A stretch of 64,000 nt of DNA from SZUA-442 sp963753185 (GTDB taxonomy: Bacteria > Actinomycetota > Acidimicrobiia > Spongiisociales > UBA5794), in NCBI GenBank assembly GCA_963753185.1, contig CAVWBO010000007.1, positions 1,736,001 to 1,800,000 on the forward strand, written 5' to 3'. This document shows, piece by piece, positions 16,673 through 24,955 of the stretch. Under the pieces are notes generated by a model that did not search any database, was not told the DNA's origin, and saw only the letters and a list, made by a program, of their open reading frames with translations. Numbering within the stretch: the first letter of the stretch is position 1; every line of letters starts with the position of its first letter. The position numbers and the translations under genes are program-made.

Positions 16673-16702
16673 CGACGTGCCAGGGGGCGACGTGCCAGGA
16701 GG
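16673..16702 (+). repeat. Tandem 15-bp duplication carrying the ribosome site
   Basis: CGACGTGCCAGGGGG is followed directly by CGACGTGCCAGGAGG, differing at one base. That base turns the second copy into AGGAGG, which continues as AGGAGGTGAT, an excellent Shine-Dalgarno sequence for the ATG at 16710. Confidence 0.8.
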
Positions 16703-16709
16703 TGATGTA

Positions 16710-17603
16710 ATGGGAACGATCGGATTCGTGGGGCTCGGCATCATGGGATCGGCCATGGCGACGAACCTCGTCAGGGCGGGACACGAGGTCATCTCCTGGA
16801 ACCGGTCGCCGGAACCGCTCGATCGGCTCGTTCAGGCTGGCGCAGCTCGCGCCGGATCGCCCAGCGAGGTCGCGCGCCGAGCAGACATCGTGATGGTCTG
16901 TGTGTCCGACACGCCCGATGTCGAGACCGTCGTGTTCGGAGCGTCAGGGATCGTCGAGGGTGTATCGGAGGGGTCGCTCGTCATCGATCACTCGACGATC
17001 TCCCCGGTGGCCACGAGGGATTTCGCCGATCGTCTCGCCGGGCACGGAGCACACTGGCTCGATGCGCCGATCTCGGGCGGCAGTGAGGGCGCCAAGCTCG
17101 GAACCCTGTCGATCATGGTCGGAGGTGATGCCTCCCAGCTCGACCGTGCAATGCCCTACCTCGAGGTCGTCGGCGCCACGATCACCCATGTCGGCCCCCA
17201 GGGGGCCGGCCAGCTCGTCAAGGCTGTGAACCAGGTCCTCGTCGTGGTGAACCAGCTCGCGGTGTCCGAGGCACTCCTGCTCGCACAGGCCGGGGGTCTC
17301 GACCTCGTCGCGACGCTCGACGCAGTCAAGGGAGGAGCTGCCGGATCGTGGATGCTCGCGAACCGCGGTCCGCAGATGATCGTGCGCGACTGGGAGCCGG
17401 GCTTCACGATCGACCTCCAGCAAAAGGACCTCAGGATCGTCCTGGACACCGCGGACGAATTGGGTGTGCCGCTTCCCGGCACCTCGTTGGTGTTCCAGCT
17501 GTACCGCGCGCTGCAGCAGCGAGGTCTCGGCTCGGACGGAAACCACGCGCTCGTGAAGGCGCTCGAGCACCTCTCCGGCATCGAGCTCGCAGGCGATGGC
17601 TGA
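16710..17603 (+). CDS. NAD(P)-dependent beta-hydroxyacid dehydrogenase (HIBADH/tartronate semialdehyde reductase type)
   Basis: 297 residues, the usual length of 3-hydroxyisobutyrate dehydrogenase-type enzymes. The Rossmann motif GFVGLGIMGSAMA opens the protein. The substrate motif DAPISGGSEGAKLGTL lies near 121-136. The catalytic lysine lies in GAGQLVKAVNQ near 173. ATG at 16710 is chosen for AGGAGGTGAT 7 bases upstream and for fit to the Rossmann fold; a GTG at 16653 overlapping the previous stop would add a Gly/Val/Asp repeat encoded by the 15-bp duplication. Likely reduces or oxidises a C3-C4 beta-hydroxyacid produced by the operon. Confidence 0.87.
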   Translation: MGTIGFVGLGIMGSAMATNLVRAGHEVISWNRSPEPLDRLVQAGAARAGSPSEVARRADIVMVCVSDTPDVETVVFGASGIVEGVSEGSLVIDHSTISPVATRDFADRLAGHGAHWLDAPISGGSEGAKLGTLSIMVGGDASQLDRAMPYLEVVGATITHVGPQGAGQLVKAVNQVLVVVNQLAVSEALLLAQAGGLDLVATLDAVKGGAAGSWMLANRGPQMIVRDWEPGFTIDLQQKDLRIVLDTADELGVPLPGTSLVFQLYRALQQRGLGSDGNHALVKALEHLSGIELAGDG

Positions 17604-18213
17604 GGAGGCCGGCGCCATCGGTGTGGGACCTCATCCCCGGCCGTGGCCCGTCGATGAACGACTCGATCCCGACCTCCTCGAGCACGGTGATCGTCGGAAT
17701 GTGCTCGATCGGTACCGGTACTGGTCGAGGGAGGCGATCATCGCCGACCTCGATGTGCATCGCCATCCGTTCCATGTAGCCATCGAGAACTGGCAGCACG
17801 ACTTCAACATCGGGACGATCGTGCGCAACGCGAACGCCTTCGGTGCGCACACGGTCCACATCATCGGGCGCCGCAGGTGGAACCGTCGCGGCGCAATGGT
17901 CACCGACCGCTACCAGCACATCGATCACCATCCGACGGTGGAGGACTTCGTCGCGTGGTCGGAGGAAGCGGGTGTTCCCCTCGTCGGCGTCGACATCACC
18001 GACCGCTCACGTCCGATCGAGCACGCCGACCTGCCCTCACGATGCGCCCTGGTCTTCGGGCAGGAGGGTCCCGGCCTTAGCCCGGAGATGGTCGAGGCGT
18101 GCAGCGGGGTGTACGAGATCTCCCAGTACGGCTCCACCAGGTCGATCAACGTGGGGGTCGCGTCCGGGATTGCGATGTACGCATGGTGCCTCCAGCATGA
18201 GCCGCGGGACTGA
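17596..18213 (+). CDS. SpoU/TrmH family RNA 2'-O-methyltransferase
   Basis: 205-residue SPOUT-class methyltransferase. All three family motifs are visible: motif 1 NIGTIVRNANAFGAHTVHIIG at about 74-94, motif 2 ALVFGQEGPGLS, and motif 3 YGSTRSINVGVASGIAMYAW near the C-terminus, which builds the SAM knot. It methylates a ribose of tRNA or rRNA; the site is unknown. It overlaps the dehydrogenase gene by 8 bases, so an RNA-modification gene is tied to a metabolic operon. Confidence 0.88.
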   Translation: MAEEAGAIGVGPHPRPWPVDERLDPDLLEHGDRRNVLDRYRYWSREAIIADLDVHRHPFHVAIENWQHDFNIGTIVRNANAFGAHTVHIIGRRRWNRRGAMVTDRYQHIDHHPTVEDFVAWSEEAGVPLVGVDITDRSRPIEHADLPSRCALVFGQEGPGLSPEMVEACSGVYEISQYGSTRSINVGVASGIAMYAWCLQHEPRD

Positions 18214-18225
18214 GCAGGGCTCGAG

Positions 18226-18990
18226 CTACTTCGGGGGCATCCTCAACGCACCGTCCATGCGGATCGTCTCGCCGTTCATGTACCCGTTTTCGATGAGGGC
18301 CATGGCGAGGGAGGCGTAGTCCTCGGGCGTCCCGAGCCGCTTCGGGAACGGGACACCCGCAGCGAGCGTCGAGCGGATGTCCTCACCCAACGAGCCAAGG
18401 AGCGGGGTGTCGATGATGCCCGGAGCGATCGTGTTGACGCGCACACCGATGCTTGCGAGGTCCCTCGCCATGGGGAGGGTCATGCCGACGACCCCACCCT
18501 TGGACGCTGCATAAGCGGTCTGTCCGATCTGGCCGTCGAACGCCGCCACGGAGGCCGTGTTGATGATGACACCGCGTTCGCCATCGGCGAGTGGCTCTGT
18601 CGCTGCCATGGCCGCTGCCGCGATGCTCGCCACGTTGTAGGTGCCGATGAGGTTGACACGAACAACGGTCGTGAAGGCGCCGAGGTCCGCAGGCCTGCCG
18701 TTGCGGTCGACGGTCTTCTGCCCGATTGCGATCCCTGCGCAGTTGACGGCGACGCGCAGCGGTGCGGCCTCGGCGGCGGCACGAACGGCGAGTTCCACGG
18801 CCTCCGCATCGGTCACGTCGGCGTTGACGTACGTCGCGCCGGGAAGTGATTCCGCAAGGACGGTTCCGGTTTCGTCGTTGAGGTCGACGATGGTTACGAA
18901 CGCGCCGCGCTCCGCGAGGGCTCGGGCGGTGGCTGCGCCGAGACCGGACGCACCGCCGGTAACGATCGCAGCCATGTGGGCGACATCCAT
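18226..18990 (-). CDS. SDR family oxidoreductase (3-hydroxyacyl-CoA dehydrogenase type 2-like)
   Basis: 254-residue short-chain dehydrogenase. The cofactor motif TGGASGLG is near residues 11-18, the aspartate preferring NAD is in VDLND, and the catalytic triad lies in NTASVAAFDGQIGQTAYAASK (Ser, Tyr, Lys). The insert around GQKTVDRNGRPADL and the long middle loop match the HSD17B10-like branch that acts on 3-hydroxyacyl-CoA or steroids. ATG at 18990 is supported by a TAGGAT hexamer 6 bases upstream. Divergent from the aldehyde dehydrogenase gene. Confidence 0.86.
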   Translation of the reverse strand: MDVAHMAAIVTGGASGLGAATARALAERGAFVTIVDLNDETGTVLAESLPGATYVNADVTDAEAVELAVRAAAEAAPLRVAVNCAGIAIGQKTVDRNGRPADLGAFTTVVRVNLIGTYNVASIAAAAMAATEPLADGERGVIINTASVAAFDGQIGQTAYAASKGGVVGMTLPMARDLASIGVRVNTIAPGIIDTPLLGSLGEDIRSTLAAGVPFPKRLGTPEDYASLAMALIENGYMNGETIRMDGALRMPPK

Positions 18991-18996
18991 GGCGCG

Positions 18997-19002
18997 ATCC
19001 TA
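18997..19002 (-). promoter_or_regulatory. Putative -10 element, leaderless SDR mRNA
   Basis: Minus-strand TAGGAT ends 6 bases before the ATG at 18990. Confidence 0.5.
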
Positions 19003-19040
19003 CCCGGTCGCATCCCGCTCCCACCTCGGATGCCGGCCGC

Positions 19041-19046
19041 TATCGT
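19041..19046 (+). promoter_or_regulatory. Putative -10 element, leaderless aldehyde dehydrogenase mRNA
   Basis: TATCGT ends 7 bases before the ATG at 19054. Together with the opposing element at 18997-19002 it places two divergent promoters within 50 bases. Confidence 0.5.
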
Positions 19047-19053
19047 CTCGCCC

Positions 19054-20757
19054 ATGGACGGTTCCAGGATCGACGCCGACATGGCCGTACTCGCCGCCAA
19101 CAAGCAGGTCTGGGCGACCCTGCCGATCTCGCGCAAGATCCGCTACCTCGATTCGATCAAAGCGCATACGGTGAGGGTTGCCAGGCCATGGGTGGTGGAT
19201 GCAGTCAAGGCGAAAGGCCTCACGATGGATGCCCCCACCGCCGGTGAGGAATGGACCGGAGGCCCCTACTCGGTGCTCTCCATCATCCAGGACCTGCGGA
19301 GCACGCTGGTGAGGCTCGACAACGCTGAGTCGGTCCTCGATGGTTACCGGGTCAGGCAGCTTCCCTCCGGCCAGGTGACCGTGGACGTCTTCCCCCGAAC
19401 GAGCCACGACCGCCTCCTCTTCTCGGGGATCTCGGCGGAGGTGCGGATGCAGCCGGACGTGACGCTGGACACACTCGACGACACGGTCGCCACGTTCTAC
19501 AAGGAGGCTGACCCCTCCGGTGCGGTGAGCGTCGTGCTTGCCGCAGGCAACATCGCATCGATCGCCGTCCTCGACGTCGTGTATGCGATGTTCAACGAGG
19601 GCAAGGTCGCCATGTTGAAGATGAATCCCGTCAACGACTATCTCGGGACGCACTTCGAGGAGATCCTCGCCGATCTCATCGCTGATGGCTTCGTGCGCCT
19701 CGCATATGGCGGGGCGGATGTGGGGTCGTACCTGACGTCACATCCGCTCGCCGACACGATCCACATCACGGGAAGCGCAACGACCTACGAGTCGATCGTC
19801 TTCGGTTCGGGAGATGAGGGTCGCAGGAACAAGGAGCACAAGACGGTGGTGAACCCCAGGCCCATCGGTGCCGAGCTCGGCGGCGTTGGCCCGGTCATCG
19901 TGGTTCCCGGCAGGTGGACCAAGCGCGATATCCGGTTCCAGGCGGAGCACATCGTCAGCATGAAGATGCACAACTCCGGATTCAACTGCGTCGCGGCCCA
20001 GGTGTTGATCCTCCCAGAGGGGTGGGACCAGAAGGATGAGTTGCTCGACGAGATCAGGGCCGTGCTCGCCGAGATCGACGACCGCCCTCCGTACTATCCG
20101 GGCGCCGAGGACCGATGCGACCACATCGCAGGCCTCACACCGAGGGTCGAGGTCTTCGGCGACGAGCATGATCGATTCCTGTTCCTCGAGATCGACCCGA
20201 GTGACCGCAGCCACCCGGCATTCCGCTCCGAGATCTTCGGCCCGGCACTCGCGGTCACGACGCTTCCGTGTCCCGACGTCCCGTCCTACCTGATCAAGGC
20301 AGTGCGGTTCGCCAACGAGACCCTCGAGGGAACGCTCGGTGCCGTGATCCTGATCGATCCGAGGACGAGGCGCAGGCATGGCGCAGAGCTCGAGCGTGCC
20401 CTGGACGACCTCGAATACGGCACGATCGCCGTCAACGCATGGACCGGCGCCGCGTACTTCCTGTCGGCGGTCGCATGGGGAGCGTTTCCGGGGCATCCGC
20501 CAGACGACATCGGGAGCGGCGTCGGTGTCGTCCACAACGTCCTCATGTTTGACCGCCCTCAGAAGTCGATCGTCAGGGCGCCCTTCGCCCCGTCCCATCG
20601 CGGCTTCCTCCGCGGGGAGTTCCATCTCGGCCCCAAGATGGTCTACTTCGTCACCAACAAGCAGGCGCACAACATCGGCTTCCAGCTCATCGCATACTCC
20701 GATGAGGAATCCATGGCGTCCATCGCCAAGGTCGCGTCAGTCGCGATTCGAGGCTGA
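19054..20757 (+). CDS. Aldehyde dehydrogenase superfamily protein (long form)
   Basis: 567-residue ALDH-fold protein, longer than the usual 480-500. The cofactor region includes AAGNIASIAVLDV and ITGSATTYESIV. The general-base glutamate is in GAELGGVGPVIVVPG, and the catalytic cysteine in HNSGFNCVAAQVLILP near residue 310. Extra length lies in the N-terminal part and in insertions before the FGPALAVTT segment. The substrate is unknown. An ATG at 19030 is possible, but 19054 has the better promoter spacing. Its end overlaps the convergent maf gene by 21 bases. Confidence 0.84.
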   Translation: MDGSRIDADMAVLAANKQVWATLPISRKIRYLDSIKAHTVRVARPWVVDAVKAKGLTMDAPTAGEEWTGGPYSVLSIIQDLRSTLVRLDNAESVLDGYRVRQLPSGQVTVDVFPRTSHDRLLFSGISAEVRMQPDVTLDTLDDTVATFYKEADPSGAVSVVLAAGNIASIAVLDVVYAMFNEGKVAMLKMNPVNDYLGTHFEEILADLIADGFVRLAYGGADVGSYLTSHPLADTIHITGSATTYESIVFGSGDEGRRNKEHKTVVNPRPIGAELGGVGPVIVVPGRWTKRDIRFQAEHIVSMKMHNSGFNCVAAQVLILPEGWDQKDELLDEIRAVLAEIDDRPPYYPGAEDRCDHIAGLTPRVEVFGDEHDRFLFLEIDPSDRSHPAFRSEIFGPALAVTTLPCPDVPSYLIKAVRFANETLEGTLGAVILIDPRTRRRHGAELERALDDLEYGTIAVNAWTGAAYFLSAVAWGAFPGHPPDDIGSGVGVVHNVLMFDRPQKSIVRAPFAPSHRGFLRGEFHLGPKMVYFVTNKQAHNIGFQLIAYSDEESMASIAKVASVAIRG

Positions 20758-21315
20758 CCTCTCGATTCCGAGGTCGGCAAGGGCCTCGACGACGTCCGCA
20801 ACCGGCAGCCCCATGACATTGGACCGCGAGCCCCGCACGGATTCGATGAGCCATCCGTCGTCTCCCTGGATTGCGTAGGCCCCCGCCTTGTCGACGGGAT
20901 CGGTATCCCTGATGTAGTCACGGAGCTCGTCCGGCGTTCTGGCCCGGAACGTGACTTTCGTTTCAGCCACCCCGAAACGGGAGTCCTTCCCCTTGGTCAC
21001 GGTCCAACCCGTCAACACGGTGTGGGATCTCCCACTCAGCGCCATGAGCATCTCGAGGGCGTGTGCATGATCATCCGGCTTTCCCATGACCACGCCGTCG
21101 AGGACGACCGCCGTGTCGGCTGCGACGACGACAGAGTTGGCATCAACACCGACCGCCGCCGCCTTCTCCTCGCTGAGCCTGAGCACGTACGCCCCAGCGT
21201 CCTCGCCGAGGAGCGGAGTCTCGTCGATCTCGGGTACCACCACCTCGAAGGTGAAGCCGGCGACCGACAGGAGAAGGGCACGGCGCGCGGAACCGGACGC
21301 GAGGACGAGGTGCAT
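20737..21315 (-). CDS. maf: Maf family nucleoside triphosphate pyrophosphatase
   Basis: 192-residue Maf house-cleaning pyrophosphatase. The opening LVLASGSARRALLLSVAGF is the family signature; VVVAADTAVVLDGVVMGKPDD and the late DKAGAYAIQGDDGWLIESVRGS, containing catalytic and base-contacting residues, are intact. It hydrolyses modified or canonical NTPs (dTTP/UTP in YhdE types). It follows rnhB with a one-base TGATG overlap, forming an operon. Confidence 0.92.
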   Translation of the reverse strand: MHLVLASGSARRALLLSVAGFTFEVVVPEIDETPLLGEDAGAYVLRLSEEKAAAVGVDANSVVVAADTAVVLDGVVMGKPDDHAHALEMLMALSGRSHTVLTGWTVTKGKDSRFGVAETKVTFRARTPDELRDYIRDTDPVDKAGAYAIQGDDGWLIESVRGSRSNVMGLPVADVVEALADLGIERSASNRD

Positions 21316-22013
21316 CAGAACAGGGTCAGGTCGTCCGTGCTGACGTCACAGCCAGGGATCCCCGACCAGGGAAGGCCCGCCATCCATGCCCAGGACCTCC
21401 GATGGGCTGTCGATGGGCCCATGGCGTGGAGGGCGGCCCGATGCCGGGGGCACGGATACCCCTTGTTCGTATCGAAGGCGTACCACGGATACTCCGCGGC
21501 GGCGGTGCGCATGATCCTGTCCCGGGTGACCTTGGCCACGATGGACGCTGCGGCGATGCTCAGCGATCGCGAGTCGCCGCGCACAATGGTCGTCGTACGT
21601 GCGCGTTCGACGAAGTCCCATGATCCGTCGACGAGCACATGATCGAGTGCCATCCCGATCCCATCGAGGGCACGTCTCGTCGCAAGGCGTTGTGCCTGCG
21701 ACATGCCGAGGGCGTCGCACTCCGCCGCGGATGCGTGACCGACGCTCCAAGCATCGGCCCATGCCACGATCCTGTCGTACATCGCCTCGCGCTCGCGAGG
21801 CGTCATGACCTTCGAGTCCCTGACCTTGTAGATGCGCCCCTCGCGCGGGATGACGACTGCCCCTACCGTGAGCGGACCCGCCCATGCTCCCCGTCCGACC
21901 TCGTCGACGCCCGCGATGGTCGACACACCCGCATCCCAGAGGTCCTGCTCGAAGCGAGTGCCGGGAGACCGGGTGCGCAGCGAAGGGCGGAGTTTCGGGA
22001 CGGTGGTGGGCAC
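21315..22013 (-). CDS. rnhB: Ribonuclease HII
   Basis: 232-residue type 2 RNase H that removes ribonucleotides from RNA-DNA hybrids. Catalytic residues are in GVDEVGRGAWAGPLTVGAV near 34-52, in HVLVDGSWDF, and in the C-terminal SIVAKVTRDR...YPWYAFDTNKGYP. The GTG start at 22013 has TAACCT 6 bases upstream and no ribosome site. It carries an extra Ser/Asp tail ending DLTLF. Confidence 0.94.
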   Translation of the reverse strand: MPTTVPKLRPSLRTRSPGTRFEQDLWDAGVSTIAGVDEVGRGAWAGPLTVGAVVIPREGRIYKVRDSKVMTPREREAMYDRIVAWADAWSVGHASAAECDALGMSQAQRLATRRALDGIGMALDHVLVDGSWDFVERARTTTIVRGDSRSLSIAAASIVAKVTRDRIMRTAAAEYPWYAFDTNKGYPCPRHRAALHAMGPSTAHRRSWAWMAGLPWSGIPGCDVSTDDLTLF

Positions 22014-22019
22014 GAGTGC

Positions 22020-22025
22020 AGGTTA
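22020..22025 (-). promoter_or_regulatory. Putative -10 element, leaderless rnhB-maf mRNA
   Basis: Minus-strand TAACCT ends 6 bases before the GTG at 22013. Confidence 0.5.
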
Positions 22026-22051
22026 CCCATGCGACCGGGATGGGCTGGGTT

Positions 22052-22585
22052 TCAGTTCGTCGTCGGATCGTCAGGGAACGTCGCGTGGTAGGCGATCGGA
22101 GCCGGTGCGGACGCCAAGACCCTTGCCCAGATCGTGCTCGTGTCTCGACTGAAGACGACATCGAGGTCGAGGGGCAGGACCCACCAGGAGCGCTCGGCGA
22201 GTTCGAACTCGAGCTGCCCCGCCGACCATCCGGAGTACCCGGCGAACACACGCACGTGATCCGCGTCGATCACAGGCTCGGTGATATCGAGGACGCCGAC
22301 GTCACCGCCGGGAGCGGAGACGAGGAAGGGGCCCGTGGGAGACCGACCGACGATGACGGCCGTGTCGGTCTCCACGGGCCCCCCGATGAAGACGACGGCC
22401 GGAGGATCGAGAGGGATGTCGAGGTCGGGAAGGACGTCCTCGACGGGGACGTCGGTAGGCAGGTTCGCCACCACACCCACGGCCCCGTGCCCGTCGTGCT
22501 CGAGCATCAGCACGACGGCGCGCTCGAATGGCGCGCCGACGATGAGCGGCGTCGCGACGAGGACCATGCCTGCGGTCGAGTCCAT
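22052..22585 (-). CDS. YqgE/AlgH family protein
   Basis: 177-residue protein with the family pattern: GMVLVATPLIVGAPFERAVVLMLEHD near the start, GAVGVVANLPTDVPVEDVL, FIGGPVETDTAVIV and VRVFAGYSGWSAGQLEFEL. Biochemical role unknown. ATG at 22585 shares one base with the stop of the PqqB-like gene (TGATG), so the two are translationally coupled; a longer open frame upstream is not family sequence. Confidence 0.88.
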   Translation of the reverse strand: MDSTAGMVLVATPLIVGAPFERAVVLMLEHDGHGAVGVVANLPTDVPVEDVLPDLDIPLDPPAVVFIGGPVETDTAVIVGRSPTGPFLVSAPGGDVGVLDITEPVIDADHVRVFAGYSGWSAGQLEFELAERSWWVLPLDLDVVFSRDTSTIWARVLASAPAPIAYHATFPDDPTTN

Positions 22586-23424
22586 CACGATGCGCCGTGC
22601 TCGATGCGCATTCCGTCGAATGCGACCTCGAACCCTGCTGCCTCCGCCGCGGCGCGCACGGGTGACCCGATCGCGCCGAGCGTGTTCGTGTGGTTGAGAT
22701 GGGTCAGCAGGATGCGTCGCTCCCTGGCGACGGAGGCGAATCGCTCGATGGTTTCGGTCACGAGCGGGTGCGGTATCTCCTCTATCGACCTGCCAGGTAC
22801 CTCTCCCGCGTCGCTGAACGTCGCATCGAGGAGGCTGATGGGATGTGATCCGATCACGTCGACGGCGTCTGGCCATCGATCCCACCCGTCGATGTCGGGC
22901 AGGTACAACACCCAGGGTCGACGATCGACCTCGATCGAGTATGCGACGGTCGTCGAGAAGTCGGCGCGATGGGGAATCGGCACGCCTCGTACGGTGATTG
23001 GACCGTATGAGACGTCGGTGTCGTCGGTCGCATGTCCGACGAGGTGCTCTGAGCGCAGGAGCGTCGCCCACGGCTCGTTTGCGTCGAGGAACTCCAGGAC
23101 GCTCGCAGGGGCATGCAGCGGCGTCATGTGCGTCGCCGCTGCCTCTTTGCCGAAATGCATCAACCCGCCGTAGTGACCCATGTGGGCATGGGTGATGAAT
23201 ACCGCGTCGAAGGGGGTTCGGGCGTCCCGGGAATCGAGGAGCGCCTCGAGTCCCAGATACTGATACCGGAGATCGGGTGTGGCGTCGAACAGCAACACCC
23301 GCTCGCGGTCGATGGTGATGGCGATGCTCGATGCCGTCCGTGTTCCCGCGGCGGCGCTGCGGCTGCCGAGTTGGGGGGCGCCACCGTCCTGACCGGATCC
23401 GAGCACGACGAGAGAGATGTCCAC
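22585..23424 (-). CDS. PqqB-like MBL-fold metallohydrolase
   Basis: 279-residue metallo-beta-lactamase-fold protein. The N-terminus LVVLGSGQDGGAPQLGS matches PqqB, and the metal motif THAHMGHYGGL near 76-86 corresponds to HxHxxH with a small difference typical of PqqB proteins. No pqqA, C, D or E is in the window, so PQQ synthesis cannot be inferred. The GTG start has GACAAT 6 bases upstream. It is the first gene of a pair with yqgE and is divergent from the PEBP gene. Confidence 0.85.
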   Translation of the reverse strand: MDISLVVLGSGQDGGAPQLGSRSAAAGTRTASSIAITIDRERVLLFDATPDLRYQYLGLEALLDSRDARTPFDAVFITHAHMGHYGGLMHFGKEAAATHMTPLHAPASVLEFLDANEPWATLLRSEHLVGHATDDTDVSYGPITVRGVPIPHRADFSTTVAYSIEVDRRPWVLYLPDIDGWDRWPDAVDVIGSHPISLLDATFSDAGEVPGRSIEEIPHPLVTETIERFASVARERRILLTHLNHTNTLGAIGSPVRAAAEAAGFEVAFDGMRIEHGAS

Positions 23425-23430
23425 ACGGCT

Positions 23431-23436
23431 ATTGTC
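23431..23436 (-). promoter_or_regulatory. Putative -10 element, leaderless PqqB-like mRNA
   Basis: Minus-strand GACAAT ends 6 bases before the GTG at 23424. Confidence 0.4.
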
Positions 23437-23464
23437 GCGCGGACGCCGGACGAAGGAGGATGGA

Positions 23465-24094
23465 GTGCAGCTCGTGAGCGACACGATCTCCGACGGGGGC
23501 AGGATGCCGCGCCGCGGTGCCCTCGCTGTTCCAGCGGATCCCGGCCCCGTCGCCCTCAGCGACAACCGGAACCCGCATCTGGCCTGGTCCGATGTGCCTG
23601 CGGGAACGGAGTCCTTCGTTCTCACGTGCATCGACCACGATTGCCCGAGCGCACCAGACGACGTGAACAAGGACGACAGGGAGGTGCCGGCTGATCTCCC
23701 GAGGGTTGCGTTCACGCACTGGCTGCTCGCCGATGTACCTGCGGACGTCAGGGAGATCCCAGAGGGCGCCCACTCCGATTGCGTGACGGCCGGTGGAAAG
23801 CCGGCACACGCCGCACCGGTCGGGGTTCATGGCCGAAACGATTACACGGCCTGGTTCGAAGGGGATCCCGAGATGGCTGGGGAGTGGAACGGCTACGACG
23901 GTCCTGCGCCTCCGTGGAACGACTCGATTCCCCACCGTTACGAGTTCACCATCAGCGCCCTCGACATCCCGAGCCTCGAACTCGAACCGGGCTTCACCCA
24001 CGACGAGCTGCTGGCTGCGATCGATGGGCATGTTCTCGACTCTGCCTCCATGACGGTGACCTACGCCTCGAATCCCAGGTTGCACGAAGCCTGA
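23465..24094 (+). CDS. YbhB/YbcL family PEBP-like protein
   Basis: 209-residue phosphatidylethanolamine-binding-like protein. LVSDTISDGGRMP opens the fold, HLAWSDVPAGTESFVLTCIDHDCP contains the ligand-pocket aspartates, and FTHWLLADVP is the second pocket motif. An insert (DDVNKDDREVPAD) and a Trp-rich segment near GEWNGYDGPAPPWND follow; this variant is common in actinobacteria. GTG at 23465 is set by AAGGAGGA 5 bases upstream. Cellular role unknown. Confidence 0.86.
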   Translation: MQLVSDTISDGGRMPRRGALAVPADPGPVALSDNRNPHLAWSDVPAGTESFVLTCIDHDCPSAPDDVNKDDREVPADLPRVAFTHWLLADVPADVREIPEGAHSDCVTAGGKPAHAAPVGVHGRNDYTAWFEGDPEMAGEWNGYDGPAPPWNDSIPHRYEFTISALDIPSLELEPGFTHDELLAAIDGHVLDSASMTVTYASNPRLHEA

Positions 24095-24130
24095 CGCGTC
24101 CTCATCCACGCTGTCAGTGTGACGCAGGTC

Positions 24131-24955
24131 TCAGAACAGCTTCGCCGTGATCCAATCGAGGACGTCCCCGATCACCTGCCCTGCCTCGGGTTCGTTGTGC
24201 ATCTCGTGGCGCATACCCGGATACAACTTCCGCACGACCGACGAGGATGCCGCGAGACCGGCCGATGCAGCTGGTTGGACGAGTTCGTCGTCTGCCCCAT
24301 GGATCACGAGGGTCGGCACGAGGATGTCCCCGAGGCGGGATGAAAGGCGGTCCTGCTCGCCGTAGACGACCCTGGCGAAGCGGGTCGTGGCCCGTGTCTC
24401 GACGAGTGGGTCGGCGAAGTACGCCTCGCCGACGGCAGCGTCACGTGACAGTTGGTCGCCTTTGACCATGGTCGGGATGCGCGTTGTGGGCGTCAGCCTG
24501 CCGAGGGCGGACAGTGGGCCCTTGAGCACACCGTCAATCGCTCGTGTCGCGACCATGGCCGGTGCCGAGAGCACGGCGACGTTCGGCACCGGCTCGTAAC
24601 CCTCGATCAGGTACCCGGCGCATTGCAGACCGCCGAGCGAGTGCCCGTAGAGGACCCATGGCCTTCCCGTCGATGCTGCGGTGGCGGACGCCATCGCGGA
24701 GATGTCCCTGTAGAACTCCGCGAACTCCTTCAGGTCGATGCGATCGCCCCCGCTCGCACCGTGACCCCTGAGGTCGTAGCTGTAGACGTTGGATCCTGCC
24801 GCATTGAACTGGGCGGAGATAGCATCCCAGCGCCCGCAATGCTCGCCGAGACCGTGCACGAGGAGCGTGTCGAACCGAGGTGCATCGATGGTCCATGAGC
24901 GGGTGAGCAATTCGACCGCGTCCGATGAGGTGTGGGTTCCCGTTGTCGACGTCAT
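24131..24955 (-). CDS. Alpha/beta hydrolase (monoacylglycerol lipase/lysophospholipase-like)
   Basis: 274-residue serine hydrolase. The oxyanion-hole segment LLVHGLGEHCGRW, the DLRGHGASGG strand and the nucleophile elbow LYGHSLGGLQ match monoacylglycerol lipases. The acid lies in VIHGADDELVQP and the histidine in YPGMRHEMHNEPE. Natural substrate unknown. ATG at 24955 is preceded by GGGAGACAC and overlaps the ppgK stop by ATGA. Confidence 0.88.
   Translation of the reverse strand: MTSTTGTHTSSDAVELLTRSWTIDAPRFDTLLVHGLGEHCGRWDAISAQFNAAGSNVYSYDLRGHGASGGDRIDLKEFAEFYRDISAMASATAASTGRPWVLYGHSLGGLQCAGYLIEGYEPVPNVAVLSAPAMVATRAIDGVLKGPLSALGRLTPTTRIPTMVKGDQLSRDAAVGEAYFADPLVETRATTRFARVVYGEQDRLSSRLGDILVPTLVIHGADDELVQPAASAGLAASSSVVRKLYPGMRHEMHNEPEAGQVIGDVLDWITAKLF

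Noticed and set aside
21884..23173. 429-codon open frame on the plus strand
   Set aside because: Antisense of rnhB, yqgE and the PqqB-like gene, all of which have clear family motifs.
22585..23424. PQQ biosynthesis locus
   Set aside because: Only a PqqB-like hydrolase is present; no pqqA, pqqC, pqqD or pqqE nearby.
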